Part shown: piece by piece, positions 45,079 through 56,922 of the stretch
Layout: the number at the start of each line of letters is the position of its first letter
How positions within the stretch are numbered: the stretch's first letter is position 1
NCBI GenBank assembly: GCA_009823505.1
Contig: VZQC01013830.1
Coordinates: forward strand, 929,562 to 993,561
From: Rhizomys pruinosus
Taxonomy: Eukaryota; Chordata; Mammalia; Rodentia; Spalacidae
Direction: 5' to 3'
Length of the DNA: 64,000 nucleotides
The notes under the pieces: model-generated
The model's input: the letters and a program-made list of their open reading frames with translations, nothing else
What the model was told of the DNA's origin: nothing
Databases searched by the model: none
Program-made: the position numbers and the translations under genes

Positions 45079-46389
45079 CCCAGAGAAGAGAAAAGGTTGG
45101 AAGCCTGGATGTGTTCTCTCTCCCTGAGGACAATGTCCTTTCTTTTTGGGTCCTTTTGAGTAGGTTCTGGTGCCTGTCAACAAATGCACTTGATGGTTAG
45201 TTTCTTTATTAAATCCACTTAGATCATATGGTAAGTTTTTTGTGGGTGGGAACTATACCTGTTCTTATTGTCCTTCAATGTATGGCATGGACCCAACAGG
45301 GAAGAGATGCTGGTGTTTTAGAAGATCATTAGTCTAAGTAGCACAGGTAAGGGACAGGAAGAGCATTTGTCCCTAGAAATATCAATTATCACAGGGATGT
45401 TTCAAGCAGGAAGATACAACTTTGGTTCTTCCACAGATGTGTGTCTGTGTAGGTGCATTTGCTATATATTCATAAACCTGGTCTTGCAAATATGTAATAA
45501 GTTCCACTTATGGTGTATTCTCTAGAGAGAAACTCCAGTGGACTCTTAATATTCTCAGAATGCACTTGTTAACTTAGTAATTAGAATATTTTGTCTTCAT
45601 AGATTCCTCAGGCCTTTGCTTCTCAGCCCTCTTTCAACCTCCTGTCACCCACCACTGGTGAGATATTTTGGTAAAGTTACCATGTCTTTCTACCTAAGTA
45701 TTTGCAGCAGATTTTATGGAGCTTATAAGTATGAACTGATATTTTTTTTACAGATGTGAGGCAGCCTTATTTTTGTCTAAAGTGGACTATATGAACCTGC
45801 ACGAATTAGAGTAAACACTGAATCCAGCATTCAGGTCTATATTTAGTTCTTTAAAATGGTAGTCCTTTCATGTGTGTGTGTGTGCACAGAATATTAATAA
45901 AAAATTAAGATATGTGAAACTATTTGCTGCAAAGATGTTATCTGTGGACAATTCCTGCTTATAGGAGCAGAGCTAATCCCCAGCAGATCTTTTTCTGTAT
46001 TGAAACTCACTGCATTTTTATGTGTAAAGTGGGAGAAACAATACTTACATCCCAGGATGAGTATGCTGAACAAGAGAACCAGAAGATGCAGAAGGAGGAG
46101 GCGCGGCGTTTTCGTCTGGCTGGAACTCTCTAGAGACCTACTGTTGTTGCTGGCTCTCCGCGGCTAAGGCATGCATTTCTTGCTCTGCCCCTGACAATTT
46201 TTAGAAAGCTGTCTATCAAAGAAATAATAATACTGTAAGAATTTATTGTATTTGAGGAAAGTCAACCCAGGTCTTAATTTTCTTAAATCCTTCCAGGGAA
46301 AGCTTTCCACCTAAAGAATGTTGTGTGGAGTCACCAAGAATAGTGGAGTACTAACAGGAAGCAGGAGGTGGTGGACAGTGGGGCCACCA
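45079..46389. other. Mostly unique; CpG-rich patch at 46098-46170
   Basis: Near 46018-46075 a MIR-like fragment is possible. A small patch with several CpG sites follows at 46098-46170. The plus frame 45924-46133 includes a run rich in Glu, Lys and Arg, with no domain and no clear splice context. Confidence 0.4.
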
Positions 46390-46680
46390 AGATTAATTGC
46401 TTGAAGCTGTGCCTCAGGTGACCTTGGACATACCACTCACTCTCCCTGTGTTTAGTCCTTTCCCTGTAACATAGAGATAATGACATGGATGCTCTAGAAG
46501 TACTATATGTGTGTTGGGTTCGAGTTTTAGCTCTGCCTCTTTCATTAGCTTTGTTACCTTGGACAGTTGCTCAGGTTTCCTAAGCTTGTTCTTCCTCATC
46601 TCTTACTTAGGGAGGCCTGGCTTATAAGGATCAAACGAGATAATGTTTGAGTTGCTTCACATTGTCTGGTGGAGACAGTA
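46390..46680 (+). repeat. Two adjacent MIR SINE fragments
   Basis: The first, at 46390-46505, has 'ctcaggtgaccttggacata' and 'tttccctgtaacatagag'. The second, at 46515-46680, has 'gttaccttggacagttgctc' and 'gatcaaacgagataatgttt'. Both match MIR in the same orientation. Confidence 0.6.
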
Positions 46681-46776
46681 AGATGGCTTCTGGCATTTGC
46701 AGGGAGACTCCAGGAGACTGTGAAGGAAACATTTCCTTTCCTCTCCCAGCAAAAGTACAGGTATTCATTGTTTTCT

Positions 46777-47095
46777 CTCTTCTCTTCTCTTCTCTTCTCT
46801 TCTCTTCTCTTCTCTTCTCTTCTCTTCTCTTCTCTTCTCTTCTCTTCTCTTCTCTTCTCTTCTCTTCTCTTCTCTTCTCTTCTCTTCTCTCCTCTCCTCT
46901 CCTCTCCTCTCCTCTCCTCTCCTCTCCTCTCCTCTCCTCTCCCCTCCTCTCTTCCCCTCCCCTCCCCTCCCCTCACCTTCTTTCTCCTCTCCTTCCCTCC
47001 CCTCCCCTCACCTTCTTTCTCCTCTCCTTCCCTCCCCTCCCTTCCCCTATCCTCCCCTCTCCTCCCTTCCCCCTTCCTCCCCCCCCACCCCCATC
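46777..47095. repeat. Two-phase polypyrimidine microsatellite
   Basis: (TCTTC)n runs 46777-46890 with about 23 units, then (CTCCT)n for about ten units to 46940, then imperfect C/T-rich text. The long Ser/Leu and Arg/Glu frames on the two strands are repeat artefacts. Confidence 0.96.
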
Positions 47096-47099
47096 AGCA

Positions 47100-47519
47100 C
47101 ATATGATGGGAACTCGGTCTTCTTCTTAGATTCTGACAGTGAATGGCTACTTGCTACAGGGAAAGCAGCACCTAAAAGCCAAATTAAAATGACAACAAAC
47201 AAACTTATAAAACAAACAAGCAAGTAGAACTCCTGGTGTTCATTTCAGTCCTGTTCTGTGGTGGGGAAAGGGAAAGACTTTGCTGGAGAAGTGTGTGACT
47301 GCCCTAGTATTCCTACCACCACATGTTACCATAGCCCCATGGCAGAGAGGATGAGGGCAGGGACTATCTGAGTGTATTTTGATCAGCTCCTGAAAAATAA
47401 CTAAGTAGACAGAGCAACATAGAGATTGCCCAGGATTTCTACAACACTGATGTATTAATTTTGCTAACAGGTATAAAAATTAGGTAATATATTTAAAGTA
47501 ATAAAAAGAATCACAGTAA
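47100..47519. other. Unique sequence
   Basis: Nothing recognised. Confidence 0.45.
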
Positions 47520-47730
47520 AGCTTACATAGTGACTTTTGCATGCCAGGCTTTGTGTGTGTCTTGTATGTATCAACTCCAATGTCTATAAATATCTAAGTT
47601 GGAGATACTATATTGCTCCCAGTTTCCAGATATGAACACTAAGGTACAGAAATGCAGCTAACTTGCCAAGGTCGTATGGCTGGTTCGTGGTAGAGAGGTC
47701 CTCCCCATGAATTCAGTGTCCAGTATTTAA
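47520..47730 (+). repeat. MIR SINE
   Basis: 'catgccaggctttgtgtg', 'actaaggtacagaaatgcag' and 'cttgccaaggtcgtatggct' match MIR. Confidence 0.7.
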
Positions 47731-48303
47731 GGTCATAAGCAAATTCCTGAGGTCAGAAAGCTAAGAACATTAGGATTCCAGCTGTCTGTTCAGCTCTAGC
47801 AATGGAACCCTGGGCTGAGATTATGTTTTTTCTTGCCTAACTGAGGTCCTTTAGGGAGAATCAGGACAATCCACTGACATAAGATATGTGGCTGTGTTGA
47901 GCCAATTGTAATACACAGTAGCAGTGAGTGTGTGTGTGTGTGTGTGACATTTTGATGGTGTAGCATGGTATTGTCATCTGCAAAGTTCCTGCTCAAGAAT
48001 CATGCAATCAAGTTACTAAAAAAGTCATCAAAAATCTCAAAATGTTTGAAGTAAGTTTACAGTTTTGTGTTGGGCTGCATTCATAGTTATCCCGAGACAC
48101 ATACAACCCATGATTTCCAGGTTAGACCATCCGGAAGCTGTACTTTATAAACTAAGGATGAGGGGGGAAACAGGGAGATATTCTCCTTTTATTCAGTGCC
48201 ATGGAAGAGACCCCAACACACTTGCAGTGAGGGGGGTGCATGGCAGAGTCATGAGAGTGGAGACAAAAAGGGAGATCAGTGACGTCAGAAGACTACGGTG
48301 GAG
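47731..48303. other. Unique sequence with a (TG)n run
   Basis: (TG)n lies at 47926-47946; nothing else is recognised. Confidence 0.5.
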
Positions 48304-48537
48304 GGCCGGGGAGACGGCTCTGTTAGGAAAGTGCTTGCTGTGCAAACACCAGAGGGCCTGAATCAGAGCTCCGCACCTGCATTGAAAGCCTACAAGATGT
48401 GTCCAAGGCAGAGACAGGAAGATCCCTGGGGCTTTCTGGCCAGGTAGTCTCAGAAGATACCTGAGGTTAACCTCTGGCCTCCATACCACACCCCCCCACA
48501 CACATACATACACAAACATGCACACACACACATGCAC
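48304..48537 (+). repeat. RSINE1-type SINE
   Basis: 'ggccggggagacggctctgt', 'gtgcttgctgtgcaaacacc', 'gacaggaagatccctggggc' and a CA-rich end match the rodent RSINE1/B4 composite. Confidence 0.75.
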
Positions 48538-49425
48538 ACCCATACCCACATATAGTATGTGCACGTGCATACATAGACAATGTGTACACCACAGTGGAAG
48601 AGGGGATTATTTCTCTTTTAGTGCTAAGTGCTAAGTGCTAAAGGCATTTAGCCTTGTATTATCCGTGATCCTGATTCAGAAAACCCAAAGTCCAGGTACC
48701 TTCAGCAGGAGCTAGATAAACAGCATGCTCACAAAACAATGTCATCTTCAACAATAACTTCCTCTTAGCCAAAGACACACTGTCTCTTTCCTCCCACCCA
48801 AATTCTTTTCTTCAAGCTGCTTACAAACATACATCTCCCCAGGTTACTGGCTCTTGTTCAAGACACCTCTGCAGAGGGGTCCTAATTTGCATCACCATAT
48901 GGAAACCGTCATCTTGAGCTACGCAGCTCCTTGAGGCTGTAATAAGCCAACAGAATCATACTTAGTGATGATGTTGATAGTGGTATATACTGACAGTTCC
49001 TTCCCCTCAAGTTCTAACCTCACTTTCCCAGAATATAGGTGTCTGCTGTAGGCCCAGTTGTTTTTCTAGGGGGCAAAAATGCCTGCCTTTCTCCTCAAGG
49101 AGATACTGTGCTGTCCTTTCATCTGCTCAGAGTGTAATTTAAATATGAATTCATAGAACACATATATCTAGCACTCAAAAGAATGATAACTTTGTTATGT
49201 TTTGTTCAACCACATAAGTTGTCAAATCATTCTCTGCTTGGTGATGTTCTGTCAAGAGACTGAATGACAATGTTTTGAAAGATAACATTAGCCACGTGAA
49301 AATGATTTATTTTTAATCCATCACACTATGCCAGCCCCTGGTTATTTGTGAAAATGTATCAAACTTCAGCTTTGAATATTTGATCATTGTCTTTTTACAA
49401 TTCATTATTTCTCCCTTCCAAGTTT
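48538..49425. other. Unique sequence
   Basis: Only a tiny tandem of gtgctaa (three units near 48622) stands out. Confidence 0.5.
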
Positions 49426-50055
49426 TTTTTTTTTGTTTTTTGTTTTTGCTGGTGGTAGTGACATGGGTACATGCATGCATGAGTATGTGTGTAGGCATGT
49501 GTGTGACTGCTGGTACATGCATGATGTGGTGCATGTGTGGAGGTCAGAGGACATCCTTAGGTATACGACCTCATCTTCTGCCTCATTTGTGACACATCTC
49601 TTTTTAAAAAATATTTGATTTATTATTTTATGTTATGTGTATGAGTGTATGGCCTACATATATGTAAGTGCACTCCTGTCACGCAATGCCCGTGGAGGTC
49701 AGCAGAGGGCATTGGATTCCCCCTGGAACTGGAGCTACAGAGGTTGTTAGCCACTATGTGGGTGCTGGGAATCAAACCCAGTTCCTCTGAAGGAGCAGTC
49801 AGTGCTCTTAACTACTGAGCCAGAGCTCCAGCTCAGTGAGGCACACCTCTTTGTTGTTTACCACTGTGCATGCCAGGCTACTTGGGTCAGGAACTTCTGG
49901 AGATTCTCCTGTTTCTGCCTTCCAGTTCCCTAAAGGGACACTGGAATTACAGATGTGTGTTACTAGGCCTGGCTTTTATGTGGGCATTCACACTTAGGTC
50001 CTTGCACTTGCATGGCAAGTGCTTACCCATAGGAACATTTCTCCATCCCCGACTC
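49426..50055 (-). repeat. RSINE1/B4-type SINE split by B2
   Basis: The left part is 'ggtcagaggacatccttagg'; the right part is 'gatgtgtgttactaggcctg' and 'cacttgcatggcaagtgctt'. The B2 at 49601-49836 separates them. Confidence 0.6.
49601..49836 (-). repeat. B2-type SINE
   Basis: 'gtggaggtcagcagagggca' and 'gggtgctgggaatcaaaccc'; short body form. The flanks gacacatctcttt and gaggcacacctcttt are similar, so an aged duplication is likely. Confidence 0.9.
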
Positions 50056-50129
50056 TGAGTTTGGTGTGTGTGAAAAGTTTCTCAAATGTGTATCCCATAA
50101 ATGAGTCTTAGACTCACAGATTGGGCAGA

Positions 50130-50300
50130 TTAAGTGAAAATTTTGCTTATTTATTTAACACATATTTATTGGGGATCTTAACTGTGTCAGGTATCATCTG
50201 CGGTGCTGAAAATACAGTGGTAAACAAAGGCAGAGCTTCTGCTCTAACTCGTTTACTGGCTGATGCGGGGCAGGGGACAATGAAAGAGCGAGCAAAGACC
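50130..50300 (-). repeat. L2 LINE 3' end
   Basis: 'tttaacacatatttattggg' and 'gctgaaaatacagtggtaaa' read as reverse L2. Confidence 0.6.
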
Positions 50301-50365
50301 TTCACACATCTTCACTGATGGAGGCTCAGGCTGGAAAGAACAGGGACACTGTGAAAGAAGACTGT

Positions 50366-50735
50366 GAGATGCTTTGAATCTGACATGCCCCCCCCGCCCC
50401 ACTTCATGTTTTAAATGCTTGACACATGGCTGGGGTGTTTGGGGGTGTTGTTCTAGGAGGTTGTGGAGTCTTAAGCTGGCAGAAGCAGCTCTCAAGACCT
50501 TGAAGTTTACACCCAGCTCCTGCTTACCATTGTGTTCTCTCTGCTTCCAGGTCCACCATGATGTGAACAGCTGTCCTGCACCACATGCTTCCATCACCAA
50601 GATGGTCTGCTAATGCACACAGGGCCACGTGATCACAGGCTGAACCCTCTGATGCCATAAGCCCAAACACATCTTTCTTGCCTTGAGATGTTTCTGTTGG
50701 GTAGTTCGGTCTCAGTGTAAAAGCAAGTAATACAT
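50366..50735 (+). repeat. MaLR-type LTR
   Basis: 'gatgctttgaatctgacatg', 'ggaggttgtggagtcttaag' and 'gccataagcccaaacacatc' fit a MaLR LTR. It is older than the copy at 56317. Confidence 0.6.
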
Positions 50736-51560
50736 GCAACAGTCACGGAGTGCTGCCTCACTCAAGGCAGCTGACGTAGATGCCACTTTAGCTGCTTTAC
50801 AGGTGCTACATAGATCAGTGGGATATACCATACTCGTGTGGTGAGTTTTCTGAGGACGTGTCATAAAGATATGCAGGTACATTTAATATACTCCTTGGGT
50901 AAGTGCTGGCAAGCATTTCATATTCTGTTTTTGGATAACTATGTCCAGGATACTGTGGGAACATGGACTTCTTCTATATCTAGATATTACCTTATACTTC
51001 CTATAGTAAAGCTAACTTCCATGCATTGACTAGAGAAGATCCCTAAACTGTGGATCCAAAATCCAGGTGGCTTATACCAAAAGGAATCAGAAGTCCCAAG
51101 AGAACAGGGAGAGAAATGAGGACAACGGAAACAAGGGGGTATCAGGGAAAGAAGCATCAAATTAGGACAGCAAGCTCCCAATGAAGAAGGCTACGTGATC
51201 CAAGGCTATGGCTCAGCATGTGCACTAGACCGAGGAATTTCTCCTCAATTCACTACTGAAGACCTCCCCACATTTGCACAAATTTCCTTTTCTGCTCACC
51301 ACACCTGTTTAATATGGGAATCCCTCAGGAAAGAGCCAACTTATTATCTTTGTAGTTTGATTTTGTCTTAGCAACTAATAGTTCTAGCAGCTGGGTACAA
51401 AGCTTTGAAATGTCATCACTGAGCTTGTCTCCTTCAATGACACACTTCTCATCCATCCTACACTGTACTGTGGGAGACCTTATACAAAGCATTACTGTCA
51501 ATCTCTCACTCAGAAATTCTCAGTGCCCTGTATTACTTATATTAAGATTCAGCTAGATAT
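50736..51560. other. Unique sequence
   Basis: No repeat or coding signal. Confidence 0.5.
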
Positions 51561-52030
51561 AAGACATGTCCCAATTTTCTATTGCCCAAACTTAGTAGCT
51601 CAAAATGATAATTTTTTATTATCTCTCATTATTCTGAGATTGAAAGGCTCATTTGGGTCATTCTTGCTTTGCTCTCCTGGAAGATGTCATTTGTCATTCA
51701 GGTGTCTGATGCCTGGACTGGGTTGACTAGCTCAGCAATAGCTAGTCAGACATTTCTGTCTGTATATGGCTTTTCCCTATGGAAAATCTTCTCTTGAGAT
51801 TCCTCACAGCCTGATGTCATCATATAGACAACTTGCTATGTTGCCTCTGCCTTTATCAGGGTTGGTAGAAGCAGAGGCTGCCAGTCTCTTAGGACTGGGC
51901 ACATCAATAGTATAATGCCACTTCCACTACATCCTGTTGATCATGGGCCATCCACAGATGGGACATAGGTTCTCCCTCTCCATGGAGTAAGTGTTGAAAA
52001 ATTTGTAGCCACCTACAATCTATTGCAAAG
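51561..52030. repeat. Ancient mammalian repeat, class not assigned
   Basis: 'cccaaacttagtagctcaaa' and the T-rich 'ttttttattatctctcatta' recall a widespread old element whose name I cannot fix. The right end near 52000 ('tttgtagccacctacaatc') fits the same repeat. Confidence 0.4.
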
Positions 52031-52284
52031 CTATTGGGATTTTGTACAGGAGCCACTGTATGTATGTGCCACTCTGTATTGGATGTACCACTGTCTTGTC
52101 TTTGCCTGCATGCCATACTCACCATGTATTTCAACCTTCAAGTCACTCCCATAGACAATCCAACTTGTCAAAGTTTTGCTTAAAGCATGACGCCTGGAGC
52201 TGGATTCATTACTTCAGATGATTGCTCCAGTACAAAGTAGCACAGGTGGCCGATCAACATCTATTTTATGAAAAATATAATCCT

Positions 52285-52535
52285 GGGACTGGAGAGATAG
52301 CCTAGCAGTTAAGAGCACCGACTGCTCTTGCAGAGGGCCTGGGTTTGATCCCCAGCACCCACATGGCGGCTGAGAACTGCCTGTAACTCCAATTCTAGGA
52401 GAACTCCAGTTCCAGGGGAATCCGACACCCTCTTCTGAACTCCACGGAATTGCTCAACACAGGTGCACAAACCTGCATGCAGACAGTACATTCATACACA
52501 TGTAAAAATAAAATTTAAAAAAAAGAAAAAAAAAA
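52285..52535 (+). repeat. B2-type SINE
   Basis: Box A is tagcctagcag and box B is ggtttgatccc; the body duplication is present. An exact 15-bp duplication, gaaaaatataatcct, lies at 52270-52284 and 52536-52550. Confidence 0.96.
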
Positions 52536-52550
52536 GAAAAATATAATCCT

Positions 52551-52956
52551 ATGTATGCAGCCCACATATGCATTCCAAGTCTGCAGTCTTTCATTTTTCT
52601 AATCATCCATGTTATATGATTCATATTGAGCTAAAATAATATTTTAATTATAAACAATAATATAGGAAGTGAGTGACTTATAGGACACAAAAGAAATGGC
52701 AATTGCTTAGATTTTTACCACTGAGAGTCATTGCCATTGTTCTGGTTCTTTTCTTTATTAATAAAGCTGAACAGGAGTGGGGGTCTGAAAACTGGCTTAT
52801 ATCCACTTAACAGGATGTTGTGGGCATTTTCCTTATAGAAATAAGCTTCCTACATCATCTTCCATTGTGGTGGCATCATATGGCATTTTGCTGTCAAGTG
52901 AAACACTTAGTATATTTTGCATAAAATGTAGTTAGCCCAGATCTCTATTCTATGCT
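52551..52956. other. Unique AT-rich sequence
   Basis: Nothing recognised. Confidence 0.45.
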
Positions 52957-52971
52957 TGGTTCATTTTTCTT

Positions 52972-53127
52972 TTTATTTTCTTTTTTTTTTTTTGAGACAG
53001 GGTCTCCCTGTAGCTCTGGCTGTCCTGGAACTCACTCTGTAGACCAGGCTGGCCTCGAACTCATAGAGATCCGTGTGCCTCTGCCTCCCAAGTGGTAGGA
53101 TTAAAGGCGTGCGCCACCACGCCCGGC
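52972..53127 (-). repeat. B1 SINE
   Basis: A well-kept reverse B1 ('attaaaggcgtgcgccacca'). An exact 15-bp duplication, tggttcatttttctt, lies at 52957-52971 and 53128-53142. Confidence 0.97.
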
Positions 53128-53142
53128 TGGTTCATTTTTCTT

Positions 53143-53565
53143 AAATCAGAATGCAGGACTTTACTTTTTAAAATTAAAAATGAGTCAGTTGCTTTTAAGG
53201 TAAATTACTATGTATAAAATATTACCATATATATTACTATATATAAACCTTCTATATAATCTTTTAAGTCCTAATTTTATCAGCAAATCTTTTTGAGATT
53301 TTTGTAATTTTAAAATCAATAAGTATTATATTCACTGATACATAATTTGAAATTGGATAGAGCCTCATAGCATTCGCCTAGAGATCACCCTAAGAGTTTC
53401 ATTACACCATTAATCAAATACTCATTGGCTGTAATCTGTTAATCAACTAACCTGTACCATCAAGAGACTTGATTTTTCCATTGAGCACAGGACTTTCATA
53501 AACAGAAAAATAGACTGCCAAACATTTGGCTACATTTTTGAGTGTCACATCCTGTGGTAAGTTCT
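53143..53565. other. Unique AT-rich sequence
   Basis: No named repeat. The reverse frame from 53447 continues into the degenerate repeat and has no domain. Confidence 0.45.
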
Positions 53566-53911
53566 TGCTACGCAGGAGGCTGCTGGTCTCCTGGCCAGCT
53601 GTAAGGTTGATGACCTCATGGCCAAACACGTGCTGGAGCTGATGGCCCCAGGGCTGTAAGACTGGCGGTCTTGTACAGCCAACATGCAGCCGGGAAGCTG
53701 TTGGCCTCCACAGCCCCCAGGAGGCTGGTGGCTTCCACGGCCTCCATGAGGCTGATTGTCTCCTGGCCAGACTTGCAGCTGAGTAGTTGGTAACTTCACA
53801 GCCAAACCTGTGGCTGAAGGCTGTTAGCCTTCCTGAGCATCCAATCGGCTGGGGAGTTGCTGGCTCCCATGACCAGACAAGCTGAAATGTTAGCTGTAAG
53901 AGTAGCGGCCC
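53566..53911 (-). repeat. Degenerate tandem repeat beside a candidate LTR
   Basis: About eleven imperfect units of 17-42 bp, each starting near agctg or aggctg and holding a tggcctcc-like core. It keeps a 165-codon reverse frame open (Trp/Pro/Gly/Ser-rich), but the units vary in length and no domain is seen. It adjoins the LTR-like block at 53914. Confidence 0.6.
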
Positions 53912-53913
53912 CA

Positions 53914-54210
53914 TGATGGATCTGGCTAAGGAAAATACGCACACAATAACAACCCAGAGATCTCATCAGGTGGCACAACTTGTAGGAATTTCCTTTATTC
54001 TAATAGGGCAGGCAGCTTATAAAGGTTTGGGAAATTCAGCCCCACACTGGATGCCACCACCTCTCGGGGGCCAATCCTAGACATTCTTATCATCACATGT
54101 CACCCCAACTTGCTGATGTAAACAGGGAGGCCATGTGACTTTTACTAGTGACTGAAGCTTGCTGGCTGAAATTAGTCCACACATACCCAAGCTCAGGTAT
54201 GCCCACAACA
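53914..54210 (-). repeat. Candidate retroviral-type LTR
   Basis: On the reverse strand this 297-bp block begins TGTTGTGGGC and ends GATCCATCA, the TG...CA form of LTRs. It has a CTTTATAAG box (54016-54024) and an AATAAA signal (53994-53999). Just inside it the reverse strand reads tggggccgctac, which loosely resembles a tRNA primer-binding site. No gag, pol or env text is present. It could be unrelated DNA. Confidence 0.45.
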
Positions 54211-54469
54211 TTCCTTTTGTCTAATCGTACATATACTTTGATTTAGGAAAGGAGAACCAGGATAGGTATTTCTTTTTGAACCCATGTATTGTCTTGTTAT
54301 ATTATGTTAAAAATCTAACTGTTTAATTTTCCAAGGATCACATAGAATTCATTGGACAGTAAATAACAAAATCCACTTATAAAAAAATCAAGGTCATTTT
54401 CCAGTTTCCCACAGTCCTCCAAGTTTACCCCTGGTGGCTTGGCACTTTTTCTTCAACTTCTTCAAGTAT
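54211..54469. other. Unique sequence
   Basis: Nothing recognised between the candidate LTR and the ID SINE. Confidence 0.4.
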
Positions 54470-54545
54470 CTTGGGCTGTAGCTCAATGGTAGAGTGCTTG
54501 CTCCTCATGCATGAGATGCTAGGTTCAGTCTCTACCACTACCACA
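54470..54545 (+). repeat. ID-type SINE (tRNA-Ala-like head)
   Basis: Box A is tagctcaatgg and box B is ggttcagtctc, with 'tagagtgcttgctcctcatg' between them. The 3' tail is poor. Confidence 0.7.
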
Positions 54546-54870
54546 AACATCCTTTGAGTATCCTTCATTGTGTCTCAGATGGAACTAACAGTTTGAACTC
54601 ACACAAAACACTAGGGAGCTTCTTTTCTTTTCCCATTTATCTCAGATCTGTGAACCATGAAAAAAATATTTGTCCTACTCTCTTGCTATAAAGGTTATTT
54701 CCCCTGAAAAGGTGGAGGCAAGATAGAAGCAGAGTTATTGTGCTTTTTCTTTGTCTTCCGCTCCCATTATGCCGTCTGCTTCAAGTAATGGCTCCATTTC
54801 TCTCTTCTCTAAACTACTTGAGAGCTTGCTCACCTTGAGATTCTCCACTGGCTGCTATTATGCCTTACTC
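54546..54870. other. Unique sequence
   Basis: Nothing recognised. Confidence 0.4.
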
Positions 54871-55330
54871 GTTACAGGTCTATTAGTCACAACTCCTTCA
54901 GTTGCAAGGGACAGCAAGACAACTCACACTTGCTTAAGCCAAAATTAGCTTTTAAAAGAAGTATGCTGCGAAATGATTCACTGTTAAATACAACTAGCTA
55001 CAGAGCTCATTATGCCCTCAAGATATTCTCATTCTCTCCTATCTCCCTTGTCCCCTCTCTCTCATCTCTTGAGAGACTTTATCTCTGACTTTCTTTCATG
55101 TCTCCCTTCACCAAGAAGTTCCAGAATGCCATCTTCAGGGTTTCAAAGCTTGTGGAAAATAAAATTCCTCTTCCTCACAAACCCACAAGGTTACCTTTGC
55201 TTGGCCCTGATTGCCTTGGATTCGCCCATGGGCTCATTCCAGCCGGTACCTGACAACATGAGCTCTGATTGGCCTGATCTGGGTCATTCTCCTACTCGTG
55301 ATAACTGAGCTGGAATCATCTCTACAAAAA
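54871..55330. repeat. Ancient mammalian repeat, class not assigned
   Basis: 'cagttgcaagggacagcaag' and 'cacttgcttaagccaaaa' start a pattern known from old mammalian repeats; 'gctctgattggcctgatctg' fits its far end. The name is uncertain. The 98-codon plus frame 55012-55308 lies within it. Confidence 0.4.
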
Positions 55331-56316
55331 GGACAGTGAGAGAAAGGTCCAGAAGAAACTGGACCTTCAGCATAGACCATCTCCTGTGAGTTAGAACCAG
55401 GAAGGAGATGCCAGTCAATACAGAGGGAATAAGAGATTCCTTGACCTCTCCATGGCTGCGGTCAGCCAGTCTCCCAGCACTGCATCTTACTGGCTAACCT
55501 AGAAAGCAGAAAGAAAGAATGTCTGGGGAGTGCAGGCTTCAGAGAAAAGGAGGAAAATGCATATATGAGAACAAAGAGGGAGATGAGGAGCATGCTGCTT
55601 ACAGCAAAACATGACAATCGAAGCTGCTTTTGAGTGGAAAAGCAGTATCTCCATCTTCAATGTTTTCTTTGCTATAGGAAGAATTGAATCCTTTTTGCTT
55701 TGGGTGAAACAAAACCTTTTTCCTGCTTCTGCCCATAGGGGTTCCTGGTCCTACTGAGAGGCCAGGCTTGATGCTTTGGCTCTTGAATCATCAGAAGCTC
55801 TGAAGTGTTCTGGAAAAAAATGCCGGTGTAACTGAAGTAAAGGAAGCCCACTTAGAATGCTCAGAGCCAGACCCATTTACTTTCCAAAGCACAAGTAGAG
55901 TCCTATGATACTTGATGACTTTGATACACTCTTAGAAATGCTTTGTAAGGTGATTTTGTCCTTATATATCACAAATCTTAGAGTACATCTCCACACACCT
56001 AGATATCACAGGTCATTTGATGTGGGCTTTTGCAGTTAGAAGAGGAGATAAACACAAAGTATATGAGGTTGTTGCCATCACGACACAGTAAACTATTTTA
56101 TAACTATATTCTAATGATCTAAAAATAGAGTGTAATAAATACATAAATGAGTGACATTGTCTTTATCATCATCAGCAAGTGGTATATACTATACATAAGC
56201 ATGTGTGCTCTACTCTTATATGACTGTCAGCACAGTAGTACTCTTTATAATAGCATTACCACAAACACACAAGTGACATGTTGTTCATGATGTTAGAATA
56301 TTCATGTTCTCCCTGG
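55331..56316. other. Unique sequence
   Basis: No gene or repeat recognised. Confidence 0.5.
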
Positions 56317-56922
56317 GTGCTATATTTTGAATATTAAATGCTCCTGACAGGATGCTTGGTCCTCGAGTGGTGGCACTATTTTGAGAAGTCCTGGAACCTT
56401 TAAAAGATGGAGCCCAGGGGCTGGAGAGATGGCCTAGCGGTTAGGAGCACCGACCGCTCTTGCAGAGGACCCGGGTTCGATCCCCAGCACTCACATGGCG
56501 GCTGAGAACCGTCTGTAACTCCAGTTCCAGGAGAACTCCAGTTCCAGGGGAATCCGACACCCTCTTCTGACCTCTGGGGCATTGCATGACACGGGTGCAC
56601 AGACCTACATGCAGACAGTACATTCATACACATAGAAAAAAAAAAAGATGGAGCCCAGATGGAGGAAGTGGACCATGAGGTTGGGGGTTGGGCCAGGCCT
56701 TCAAACTGTGCCTGATTCCTAGCCCCCCTCCCCTCTCTGCTTTCCAGGTGGAAAACCTCTACTGGCACACTTTGCTGCTGCCGTGAGGTTCTGCTAGTGT
56801 GCGTGAGGCTGAGCTACCACGGACTGAAGCCCCTGGAACCGTGAGCCAAAACATAGTTTTCCCTGTGTTAAGTTGCTTATGTGAAGTATTCTGTCACTGC
56901 AGAACAAACTCCTGAAGTGACA
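56317..56922 (+). repeat. MaLR-type LTR split by B2
   Basis: 'gctatattttgaatattaaa', 'ggatgcttggtcctcgagtg', 'ggaaccgtgagccaaaacat' and 'ttaagttgcttatgtgaagt' make a near-complete rodent MaLR-type LTR around the B2 at 56418-56642. Confidence 0.75.
56418..56642 (+). repeat. B2-type SINE inside MaLR LTR
   Basis: Box A is tggcctagcgg and box B is an intact ggttcgatccc; the body duplication is present. An exact 16-bp duplication, aaaagatggagcccag, lies at 56402-56417 and 56643-56658. It appears to be one of the youngest copies. Confidence 0.97.

Noticed and set aside
45924..46133. Small exon-like frame with Glu/Lys-rich peptide
   Set aside because: It partly covers a possible MIR, lacks clear splice sites, and shows no known domain.
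46596..47129. Ser/Leu-rich and Arg/Glu-rich frames
   Set aside because: They are artefacts of the CTCTT/CTCCT repeat.
53447..53944. 165-codon reverse frame as a gene
   Set aside because: It spans a degenerate tandem repeat and AT-rich unique DNA with no domain; nearby frames in other phases are also open.
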